DNA from: Ursus arctos
Lineage: Eukaryota; Chordata; Mammalia; Carnivora; Ursidae
NCBI RefSeq assembly: GCF_023065955.2
Contig: NW_026622863.1
Span: 49,148,177-49,212,176 of the forward strand
Length of the DNA: 64,000 bases
Reading direction: 5' to 3'
Shown: piece by piece, positions 45,501 to 57,500 of the stretch
How positions within the stretch are numbered: the first letter of the stretch is position 1
Layout: every line of letters starts with the position of its first letter
Notes under the pieces: model-generated
What the model was told of the DNA's origin: nothing
The model's database searches: none
The model's input: the letters and a program-made list of their open reading frames with translations, nothing else
Made by a program: the position numbers and the translations under genes

Positions 45501-48500
45501 CCTCATCATCTCCAGATGGTGGGAGGTCTGAATGTAGTATTCTGTATGTACAGTTCTTCTGGAAAAGAGCCATATAGGTTCCCTAGATTTCCAAGGGTGC
45601 CTAGAGACCCTTGCTGTGGGAGAAATAGCTCACATCACCAGAACAGCAAAGCCTTGAGTCAGGTAGGAGATGATGAGCAGGTCTCCATGGCCTCCACTCT
45701 GGGCCTTTGCAAAAAAGAATTTTCTCTGTCGAGCAGTAGTAGGCAGACTGTAGGGGGTGTATTTGCATGTAAACAAGTCACACTCACCTTCTATCTGGAG
45801 TCAGGCAGGAACATAATAAAAATAGAAATGGTGGCTTGGAAGCAGGTACTGGGAAGGCACAGGGCATAGATGGGGTGGTAGCCTCTTGTAAGTAAATCGC
45901 TCCTGCTGCTGAGCCTCATTGTTGGTTGTAGGGTGGATTAAGGATGAGGTGTCCTAATATGCTGTCAGTGTATACCCAGAACCAGAATGAATCTGTTGGC
46001 AACCAGTGCTTCAAGTTAAGCTGTTAGCTTTGTTCCAACCTATTTGCCATTTTCTCTTCTTCGGAGCATTCATGAAGTTCAAGTGCTTGACTGGCAGCTC
46101 CTTTCACCTAGAGCCCCAGCTCAGAACTCTGTGTGGTGCTCTCTGGGACCCGAGTTCAGCTGGAGACCTCCTGATCTCCCTCCCTCCTGTTCAGATGACC
46201 ACGAGTTCTCCCATAGGACTGCCTCTCCCCTGCAGCCTTCATCAGGGCCATGGTGCCTTTACCAGCCTCTGCCTTCAGAGATCCTCCTTCTAATGCATTT
46301 TCAGTCACCAGACTGATCTATCTACAAACTGAAACCCTTCAATGACTCTTTTTTGCCATCAGGATACAATTTAAACTTTGTGGCTTGGTCTTCTAGACCT
46401 AGGACCTGCTGACCTTTTTTCCCCTTTCCATTCCCTTCTGCCATCCTTGAACCCTACACTCGTACTGAACTACTTGCTGTCGCCCCATAGTGTCACCCCC
46501 CCTCATATCTATACACATTTCCATTTCTTCTGCCTGGAATGTCCTGCTTGAGCCCTTCCCACTTAACCCTCATTGCGCAGCTCCAGTGCTGCCTCCAGGA
46601 ACCTAGCCCCCCCCCCCCCCTTATCTGAGTTGGGTTTCCTTCCTCTGTAATCCCCATGCCACCCCCCAGACAACAGAGCTGACTTGAGGGCTGTCTTGTG
46701 GGCTCCCTTGTCTCTTGACTGTCCAGCAGAGGCCTGATGCAGAACAGGGGCTAGGTCAGTGTGGGTTAATTGATTTCTGAGGCCACCTGTCCCACGTTTG
46801 GATAGTTTTGCTAATTCTTTTTTTTTTTTTTTTTTTTTTTTGAGAGAGAGAGAGTATGAGTGGAGGGCGGGCAGAGGCACAGGGAGAAGCAGACTCCCCA
46901 CTGAGCAGGGAGTCCGATGCAGGGCTCAATCCCAGCACGCTGGGATCGTGACCTGAGCCGAGGTCAGATGCTTAACCAACTGAGCCACCCACGCACCCCA
47001 GAATTTTGCTAATTCTTAACCTGTGGCTTCATTAGTTTATTTTAGGCTCATGTAAAGCTGCCTAGATGGTGCTAATTTGCCTGAGTCCTTTTCCCCCCTG
47101 TGCCACAAGACTGGAAGTACCTGTAAGCCCCAGACTTAGCTGCAGGACTGTGCCGTAAGCATCGAAAAATGGAGACGTATTTCCATTCCTTTCACCCCCC
47201 CGTGTCGAGGGAGCAAGGGCTTGTTAACAACCAGCATCTCCTGTCTCTGCTAGGAGCTTGTGAGGTCAGGGCCCTTCATTGGGGGGATTAGGCTTTTTTT
47301 TTTTTTTTTTTTAAAGATTTTTATTTATTTATTTATTTGACAGAGATAGAGACAGCCAGCGAGAGAGGGAACACAAGCAGGGGGAGTGGGAGAGGAAGAA
47401 GCAGGCTCCCAGCAGAGGAGCCTGATGTGGGACTCGATCCCATAACGCCGGGATCACGCCCTGAGCTGAAGGCAGACGCTTAACCGCTGTGCCACCCAGG
47501 CGCCCCGGGATTAGGCTTTTTTTTGCGTGACTAATTGTTCTTGGTTTGTAAATCTAGCCAGACAAATTTGGGGTTCATATCTCCTTTCTCCTGCCAGTAG
47601 AATCTTCTCAGTCACCTATGCCTTGAAGTGTCCAGAGTTGGATCTGGAAAGAAGTAGTTTAGGTCCCGGCTGTACTATATCTTTCTTGACCTTAAGCAAG
47701 TCCCTTCACTTCATGGCCTCTGTAGAAATAGAAATGGATAAGATTTTGAGGACTTTCTACTCACAACAATCATATATACAAAAGCCTTCAAAGTAGTTAT
47801 GTTTTCTCCTTTTTTAAATTGTAAAAGTGAGACAAAGGGGTAAAATATAGATACCTCAGAGAAAACTGCCATTTCTTGTGTTTTCTTCTAGAACTCTCTT
47901 TTTTTAAGTTTTGTTTTGTTTTGTTTTTTTTTCTAGTAACCTCTACACCCAACTGGGGCTAGAACCTGCAACCCTGAGATCAAGAGTCACATGGTCTTAA
48001 ATGAGCCAGCCAGGCACCCCAAGAACTTTCTAGTATTTTATACCTATTTTTCATCCTCTCTGAGTGGATTCTTCTGCAAGGTGTCTTCATGATGGGCACT
48101 TTGTAATATTTTTTACTGTTGTAGACTCTAGAAAACTTTTGTTTCTTTGATGCCTCCTCCTTCGATTCTCCCTCCCCCCCCCCACACTCCTTACTTACCT
48201 CCCTGTTTTTATGACTTGTAATTGTCTTTTTTGTCTCCAGGCCTCAGCTTGATTGGGTGATCTGTTCAGAAGGACCTTTTTCTTTTTTTCTTTTTTTTTA
48301 AGATTTTATTTATTTGACAGAGAGAGACACAGCAAGAGAGGGGACACAAGCAGAGGGAGTGGGAGAGGGAGAAGCAGGCTTCCCGCTGAGCAGGGAGCCC
48401 GATGCGGGGCTCGATCCCAGGACCATCATGACCTGAGCCGAAGGCAGACGCTTAACGACTGAGCCACCCAGGCGCCCCGGAACTTCTTATTTTAGAACTG

Positions 48501-51500
48501 TGACCTTTGTGGACCAGGTCAAGGGCAGCGGTTCCCGTTCGGGCCTGGCATTCCCCACTGGGTGTTTGGTGTCCAGCAGTGACAAGGACCGCTGAGGAGG
48601 AGACCGCCACAGGGAAGTGGATTCCGATAAGGGGGTGGCAGTCGAGTACTTGTTGATTCACTGCTGTCATGACCACAGATGTTTAAAAATAATTTGTAGG
48701 AAGGGTGAAAGAAAAAAAGCAGTGGTTTTTGGTGGTTGTTGTTCTGTTTGGGTTTTTTGGTGCCACTGCCTTTATCAGTGGTAGAGAACGCAGACCGCAG
48801 TCATTCAGAAAGGAAGGCAGCGCCATGTGAGAGAGGAGAGGTGAGGGGAAGGGCAGAGGTGACCCATCAGTGCGGTCTAGTGCCTCACAGCCTCAGCGGA
48901 TAGTCTGGTGAGAAAGCCCATCGTGGTGAGGCACCTGCTCCGCTCTTCAGTCTGACAAACGGGCATAACCCTAAGTCCGCCTCATCGGGTCACAGGGATG
49001 AAATGGAGGCCCGGCCCATGTTGTGCATTCAGAATTGTTGATTAAGGGCTTTACATGTGTCACAGTCCCTTTGAATCTTTATAACGCCCTCGTGAGAGCA
49101 GATCTTACTATTATCATCCATTGTCATATGAAGATATTGATTGTTGGACAGCCCGAGTCATTTGTCCACAGTCACCAAACCTAGTAAGTGTCTCAGTGTT
49201 GCCCGACACCGTCGGATTTTAATTACAGCTGACCCTTGAACAACACAGATTTGAAATGTGCACTTATATATGAATTTTTTTTTATAAATACAGTACAATA
49301 CTGTAAAATGTATTTTCTCTGCCCTGTGATTTTTTTTTCTTTTTTTTTAAGATTTTATTTATTTATTCGACAGCGTTAGAGACAGCCAGCGAGAGAGGGA
49401 ACACAAGCAGGGGGAGTGGGAGAGGAAGAAGCAGGCTCATAGCAGAGGAGCCTGATGTGGGGCTCAATCCCACAACGCCGGGATCACGCCCTGAGCCGAA
49501 GGCAGACGCTTAACCGCTGTGCCACCCAGGCGCCCCTGCCCTGTGATTTTCTTAATAACATTTCCTTTTTTTCTGGTTTATTTTATTGTAAGAATACAGT
49601 ATGTAATAGATGTAACACGAATATTTGTTAACCAGCTGTTCATGTCACTAAGGCTTCTGGTCAGTAGTAGGCTATTAGCAATGAAGTTTTTGGAGAATCA
49701 AAGTTATACGTGGATTTTCGAGTTCATGGGCGGTCAGACCCCTAAACCCCTGTGTTGTTCAAGGGTCGACTGTATTAGCATTACCAATAATGGCGTTATG
49801 TCCATTTTAAAAATCTGAACTTCACAAGAGCCCTGTGACATTTCCTTATTCCACTTTGGCAGATGGGAACCTGAGGCCCTTGAGAGCAGATTGTAATAAT
49901 GGGCAGCATTGTCAGCGAGACCTGCCTGGTGGTTTGCTTCACAGCCCTACGTCTCCCCCACCCCCGGCATTAGCCTGGGTTTGAGCTGCTCTTGGGCCCC
50001 CAGCCCAGCTGCAGTTCTTGTTCAGTGCCTCCCATCTTTTCTCTGACTGTCAGACAGCAGTCACGGGAATGTCCTGTGCCATCTTCCCTCGGTGAGAGCG
50101 GTTGGCAGAGAGCAGCAGATGCCCAGAGTCAAGGTCATGTGCCACTCAAGTGCTGGGCTAGAGAAAAGCCCCTGTCTCCCTGCTGCTTGTGACCAGGCAG
50201 GGGTGAGTGTGAATGCAGAGGGCTCTGTCAGAACGGCTCTGTGAGTAGAGGGTGCGGTTGGCAAAGCTGATAGAGAAGGAGCCCTGCGGCAGGGGGGCTG
50301 TGGCTCTTTCTGCTTGCCCTCTGCATAATTGTCTCTGCGTTTTTAGAATTTCTGTGTCCTTTTCTTTTTGTAAGTTACAGTCTTCGCATACTAGTCAAAA
50401 TGTACTTCAAAGGTGAGAGTCAAGCTCAGGAATCGCTTGACATTTTTTAAAGGAGAAACACTATTTGGCTGGGCTAGAGTCTGAGCGAGTGGTTGACATT
50501 ATTCTAAACTGGTGGGTTCTGGGGCGGGGCGCCAAATCCATTTGAAGTGATTTTTATTTTGTGAACTAGCATGTCTCCTATCTTGTTTCTGCTCCTAGGG
50601 AGGCGGTATAGCATTGAGGTTATGAGTGTGGTGATCTTTGAGTCCACTGTGACCCTGAGCTTCTCTGTCCTAAGCCTCAGTTTCCCACCTCTAGAATGTG
50701 GTGGTAACAGTTGTACCTTACCTCATTCTGTTTTATTTTTACATAGTGGAGTGCATTCTGAATACTGGATATTATAGGACTTTTTTTTTTTAAGGTTTTA
50801 TATTTAAGTAATCTCCATACCCAGTGTGGGGATCGAACTCACAACCCCGACCGAGATCAAGAGTCACACTCTCCACTGACTGAGCCAGCCAGGTGCCTCT
50901 GTAGGATTTTTTTTTTTTAACCTAAATTAAGATTTTTTTAACCTTAATGTTGCCAAAAACATAGGACTAAAACATGCTTTTTTTTTTTTTTTTTTTTTAA
51001 GATTTATTTATCTTTAGAGAGAGCGGGGGGCGGGGGGCAGAGGGACAGAATCTTTCAAGCAGACTCCCTGCCAAGTAAGGAGCCTGACATGGGGCTCGAT
51101 CCCACAACCCATGAGATCGTGACCTGAGCCAAAACCAAGAGTCAGACACCTAACCAACTGAACCACTCAGGCACCCCTGACTAAAAGTTGCTTAAACATA
51201 ATTTTAATAGATGAATAATACTCCAACCTGTCAATATATTTTATGTAACTGTCCTACCATCTGATGTGAGATTATTTCCAGATTATCTGTGATATAAATA
51301 CCATGGCAGTGAGCATTTATACATAATTCAGTCACTGGCCAGGGGGCATGACCCTTTGTAAAGATCCTCTGTACCACATTTTCTTATGGTTTACTGAGCA
51401 TTTACCCTCCCACCAGAGCTCAGTGACTGAGCAGTTCCTTCTGCCTTGCTTAGGTTGAGTAATCTTGGCCTTTAATTTGGTAGGCAAAAAATGGCATCTT

Positions 51501-54500
51501 GTTTTCAGGTCATTTCTGAGAAATAGCACTCCCTTTTCCCCCCATCAATAACTTCCATGCGGCTGTGTCAAATTCTTTTCAGAAGAGAGTAAGATGTAAA
51601 TAACAACAGACAGCTTTCTTTTTCTGTTTTGAGCTGTTACGTGATGAGGTTCCACACCAGGTTTCACTGGAGAGGTGAAAGGGTGGCCAGGACTTGGAGC
51701 TCAGAAGGGGCATTTCAGAGCAGGTCTTCAGGGTAGGCCACTCCAGTGGTGACGCTCTCTGGAGAGTGAGATCAAAGTACTGTGTGGCCACGGTGACAGT
51801 CATGACAGTCTGGACTTACGAGTGTGCCCTCTGTGGATTGCAGGACCTGGGGCTGTCTGGGTCACTTCTGGGTCGCTTCTGGGTCCCCAGCACAGCTCGG
51901 CACGGGGTGTGGGGATGGAGTGCAGGTGCTTAGGAAATGTGTATGGATGAAAAAATGAATGAATGAGTACATGCACACACCTACTTGTAAGTTTCTGTGT
52001 TAAAGAGTGGGGTGAAAGAAGGGGCAAGTAATGTGGAACTGAGCTGAGCAGATGACCAGGCACCTCGAAAGACGGGAGGCTGAGAGAGCCAAACTCGCAG
52101 TGACTTCCCTGAAACGTCCCTGCCTTCTGCAGTCCAGCTCTGTCCCTCCTTGGAGCTTCATGTCTGTGGGCTGGCTTTTCTGCACCTTTAGCCCTTAGAT
52201 ATGGCCTTGAAAGCCAGTGTTCATCTCGGTTCCCTCTTGAGGACACACGTGGTACGCTGTGTATGTTTTTTTGTTTCTTTTTTTTTTTTTTTTTTAAGAA
52301 TTTTTATTTATTTATTTGACAGAGAGAGACAACCAGCAAGAGAGGGAACACAACCAGGGGGAGTGGGAGAGGAAGAAGCAGGCTCCCAGTGGAGGAGTCC
52401 GATGTGGGGCTCGATCCCAGAACTCTGGGATCACGCCCTGAGCCAAAGGCAGACGCTTAATGACTGAGTCACCCAGGCGCCCCTGTTTTTTTGTTTCTTG
52501 CTGGACTTTCCAGATCTACCATGTTTGTAAATACGTGGTAAGGAACAGATCCAGCCTGGGTATATTGAAAACTAGGTTCGATTCTGTTAATAGAAGAGCA
52601 GGCCTGGGAAGGATGTGTGAGGATCCTGTATCAGTTGTCGTGAGCCCTCCTCTCTCCTCACATGTGACTCTTTTCCATCCTTCGCCGGAACATCCCACGG
52701 AGCAGAGATTTTCTCAGTGCCCACGGGCATGCCCCGTGCTGGGCATTAAGTAGAGAATAGTGAACAAAGCAGGTATGGATTCTGTCCCACAAGCACAAAA
52801 ACCCAGCAGAGGAGACAGATCAGTCCTTGTACAAGTGAATGTTCACGAATGACTGCAAAATCAAATCCTGAGATCCAAGTGCTGGAGGAGGGGGTGTTGC
52901 AGAGTATCAGGATTGTTCCCAGCCGAGTCACCGTAGTCTCCAGAGCTCCCCGCTGAACTGGTGATGGTAACAGCTGAGCGGGGAAGTTGGGCCCGAGGAA
53001 GGATGTCAGTTGCCCTGAGCGCGAGCGAGCTGGGCTTCCGGAGCTGGTGGAGGAGCAGTGGCTCTGGAGCGCTGTCCTGGCTGCCTCACGGGGCTTACTT
53101 CACTTCGTGCTTCAACCCTGTAGGGGAAGTGCTCTTATGATTCCCATTTTACGGAGGAGGCTCAAGGATGTTGTCACGTGCCCAAGGTCATAGCGAGTGG
53201 AAAGATTGGGCTCCAGCCCGGACAGTCTGGCGCTGTGGTGCTTACTGCTGCGGCCTGCCAATTTCAAAGCTCCCTTGGCTCTGAGGAGCAGCACGTGGTG
53301 TGCCAAGGGTGAGAGTGCGCCCAAGGTCAGTGTTCAGGCCTGGTGGCCGGAGGGGATGAGATGGTTCTCTCCAGTGAGACCACTCCATTCCGTCCAGTCA
53401 TGCTGTCTCAGAGCACCTTTGCTGGTTCACACCTTTTGTTATTCTGTATGTAGTTTTGCCACCTTCCCTAAATGCTCTGAGAGGGCAGAGTGTGTGTTTT
53501 GCTTTCCCCTGTCCAGCTCAGGGCCTGTCACAACGTCGGTGCTCATTTTTTATATATTTGTTTTTGTTGAGATGTACTTGACCTATATTTCAGATTACAA
53601 CATAATGATTTGATATTTGTATACACTGTGAAATCATCACAATAATTCTAGTTATTACCATCCTTGGTATAGATTTGTTGGAAAGAGAAATTGACCAAAG
53701 ATGAGACCTCGTGTTTTGCCTTCAAAGATAGGCTATGGGGGGCAGGGGTGCCTGGGTGGCTCCGTCATGTTAAGCACCCAACTCTTAATTTTGGCTCAGG
53801 TCATGATCTCAGGGTTGTGAGATTGAGCCCTGCTCAGTGCAAAGTCAGCTGAAGACTCTCCCTGGCGTTCTGCCCTTCCCCCTACTCGAGCACTTGCACT
53901 CTCTCTGTCTCTTTCTCAGATGAATAAATAAATAAATACAATCTTAAAAAAAAAAAAAGATAAGCTATACGGTAGGAGGATAACTTTTTTTTTTGGAAGT
54001 ATATGTGAACCAGGAGTCAAGGCAATTTCCAGGCCATTCTCAGAGATGATGAGTCTCCACTGAGTGAGCCAGCTTGGGGAGAATGGGTCTATGGGAGGTT
54101 GGAGAGCATCAGAGAGATTGGAGCAAGGGTGTCCGGTACAAGAAGCTTTAGGTGTCAGTCAGGCATATGAGGTTTTGTATAGATTTGGTTTTTTTCACCC
54201 TCAGTTGAGCTGTTTTGGGGGACAGCAACTGGTTTGGGGCTAATTTGCAACATTGACTCTGACTTCACTTTCTCCCTTCTAAATGTGCTATTTTTTTTTT
54301 CAGGTGTCTTTACTGATTATGCTAAATATTATTCCACTATTTATTTATTTATTTTTAAAAGATTTTATTTATTTATTCGACAGAGAGAGGCAGCCAGCGA
54401 GAGAGGGAACACAAGCAGGGGAGTGGGAGAGGAAGAAGCAGGCTCCTAGTGGAGAAGCCTGATGTGGGGCTCGATCCCACAAAGCTGGGATCACGCCCTG

Positions 54501-57500
54501 AGCCGAAGGCAGACGCTTAACGACTACGCCACCCAGGCGCCCCTTATTCCACTATTTAAATGTAATAAATTTGTAGAAAGAAATACAGTGATTAATAGTA
54601 CTGCTTTGCAGATTTCTGTTACAACACGAATCTGATACTCTGATTCAGTTTAAATTTGAATTTGAGTGTTAATTTCTTTTTGCAGAATAGTAGTATATTC
54701 ACATGTACATAGTTTTTCTTCCAACAAATGAAGTGCTTGGTTTCTCCTTTTCGACGTTTTCTTTTTTCCATTACACGGGCAAGTCCTGACCCTGGGCCGA
54801 GACACTAGCCTATCATCTGTAGCGATGAATGTCATTCCCTCAGACTTCAACAACCTGCGTTAATTAAAAGGTTCAGATGCAGTTTAATCAAGTTTGGAAC
54901 TCTAATTTTGTGCAGTGTTTTGATACGATGCGATGAGTCATCTTTTGGCAGAGCAGCTCTCCATCCCTGAGAATATTTGATCTTAACGGAACAGTTTTAT
55001 AATCTGGAAACTGGTGAGGAGGTGCTCTTCAGAAGTGCAGAGTCAACAGTGGTGTGTGTGTAGCTGGCTGGCTATTTGGGAGGGGTGAAAAGCAGAACAA
55101 AGAGGAGAATTTAATAAGCAAGAGCTTGTTAGGGAATAGGGTCAGTTCTGGGGCTTCTGCCTGTCCAGGGCATGGGCTTCTCCCTGTCCCCCTCCACCCC
55201 TGCTGACTGGAGTGCTGACATTTGAAAAAGAGTGAAAAATACAGCTTCTGTTTGCTTTGCTGCAAGTAAGTGGCCGGACTGACTGGCCCCCTTCCCAGAG
55301 GCCCTGAGAGGACTTCAGATGTGGTCAGCGAGGTATCTGGACGGTGCCAGCCTGCCGGCCCTCGGCCAAGCAGCCTACACCAGGACCAGGCAAGGGGCCC
55401 AGAGAAACAGTGGGGCCAACTGCTGGCTGCCTTTGCTCTCCTCCACCTCGTGCCATCTTCTTTCTTTCTGAGGTGAAGTTGCTCTTCCACTCTGAAGATG
55501 GATGGGACGAGGCTTCGTATGGCCTCTGCCTCCACTTCTCACCCACGGAACTAGCAACTTAAAATTAATGGACCAGTTGGGAGAGGGCAGGGCCCATCTG
55601 GAAAATGCATCTCACAAAAATGTGGTTGAATGGGAGTCCTCCCGAGGTCAGGGGCAGAGAGCCAGACCACTTGGAATCCTTGGGGCTGCATTCCTGATTG
55701 TCTTACCATTTCTCCTGGCTTCGATTAGGGTTAAGAACACAGATTCCGAAGCCAGATCTGAGTTGGCATTTCTGCTCCGCTGCTTATTATTGACAGTTAC
55801 ATTGAACAAGCCACTTCATCTATTTGAACTTCAGTTTCTTCATCAATAAAATGGGGAGAGTAATACCTACCTCACCAGCTCATTGAGGATGAATATTAAT
55901 GCACATAAAATATGGAGAATAGTGCCTGGCACACTGTAGGCACTGTTTGTTTTGCAGTTATTATAATGGTTTGAGCTTTGTTCCAAGAGCTGTATTTTCT
56001 GACCAAAAGATGAAAAGCTTTGTGGTGGAGCTGAAAAAATGATCCTCTCCTCTCCATCCCTCATGACAGTTGGTGCTTCTAGTGCAGTGACACAGAAATG
56101 AGAGGATCGCATAGGAGGCAGCCGGCATGGGGCCCCTGCTGCCCACCACCCTGGCCGCTGGAAGTCAAGCAGCCTCACTCGGTTTCCACGCAGTTGCCAC
56201 TGGGCCTTGGATCATGCCGTTCGAGTGGCTTGCACTTGGCATGGCCTCAGTCATTGCCCAGGCGACACTGATAACTCATTCTGGGTCTGTCCTTGTGTCC
56301 TCTCCGGAGTGACAGGAATAGCGATAACATGCGATACAGTCTGCTCAGAGTATCCTCTCTTTTGGCCAGGCAAGCAGATTTCCAGATCCCTTTGTCTTCA
56401 CAGGACATTGCTGAAAAAGAGTCTTGGTCTAAACAGGGGTTGGTGGTCCCTTCTTTAGTCTTTTCTCCACCCTGCCCCCAAATGCTTATTACGTGATCGC
56501 ATTGATTTACTCCACATTGGAATCCCAGCAACACATCTGCTGAGTTAGACGTGAGGCTAACTTAGGTGATGGCAGATTGGTGTTAGCCAGCATCCAAGTT
56601 GTCATCAGCTCTGAGTTGGCTGCCAGGTGGTCAGGTAGCATTGAAGATTCTAGGAGCTGTGTTGTTGTTGTTCTTCTTCTTCTTCTTTTTTTCTTTTTTA
56701 AAGGATGGTATTTATTTGAGAAAGAGAGCCGGGGGTGGGGAGGAACAGAGGCAGAGGGACAAGCAGGCTCCATGCTGAACGTGAAGCCCCACGCAGGGCT
56801 CAAGATCATGACCTGAGTTGAAATCAAGAGTCGGACACTCAACCGACTGAGCCACCCAGTCCAGGTGCCCCGGAGCTCTGTTCTTGAAAAAGAGGAAAGT
56901 GACATCCCCAGACAACAAACAGTATTCAAAACAGATGTTCTGGAGTCCTTTTTTCAAAGTCTCTGATGTGCAGAACCCTGTCTTGGGCCTGCGAAGGTTG
57001 CCAGAGAAATACGGACCAGGGGCCTGTCTCTGAGAAAAGCCCAGCCCAGGGCAGGTTGTGTCTTCTTTTCCTTAAACAGGCCTCCACGGTTTGAGATCTT
57101 CCTGGAGCACTTGACAACCCATTATGGGCCCCTCTCAGGCTTGAGGGGGCCATCTGCTGTGGTCCCTGACTCTTCCTTCTCCCCCCACCCGCATGGCATT
57201 CACAGGAGCAGACTGGCCCCTCCCTGCAACCCCCCGGGTCTGCTGGGCCTGCAGTGAGTGCCTGGCCACTGTACTGGTGAATGACTGAATTCCTGCTACT
57301 TGGCCGGTGGTTCTCAACCCAGGCGGCTCATCACCGAAACAATTTGTGAGTCTTAAGAAAACAAGGAAAAGGACAGAGTCCTTATTAGTCCACGGTGGCT
57401 TCCAAATCCTTGGATTTTTTTTTTTTTTTTTAAGATTTTATTTATTTATTTGACAGAGAAAGTGAGAGAAGGAACACAAGCAAGGGCAGTGTGAGAGGGA

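Noticed and set aside
55029..55535. 168-residue minus-strand open frame in intron 6
   Set aside because: Low-complexity, no family resemblance, and overlapping frames on both strands are equally open, as in GC-rich noncoding DNA.
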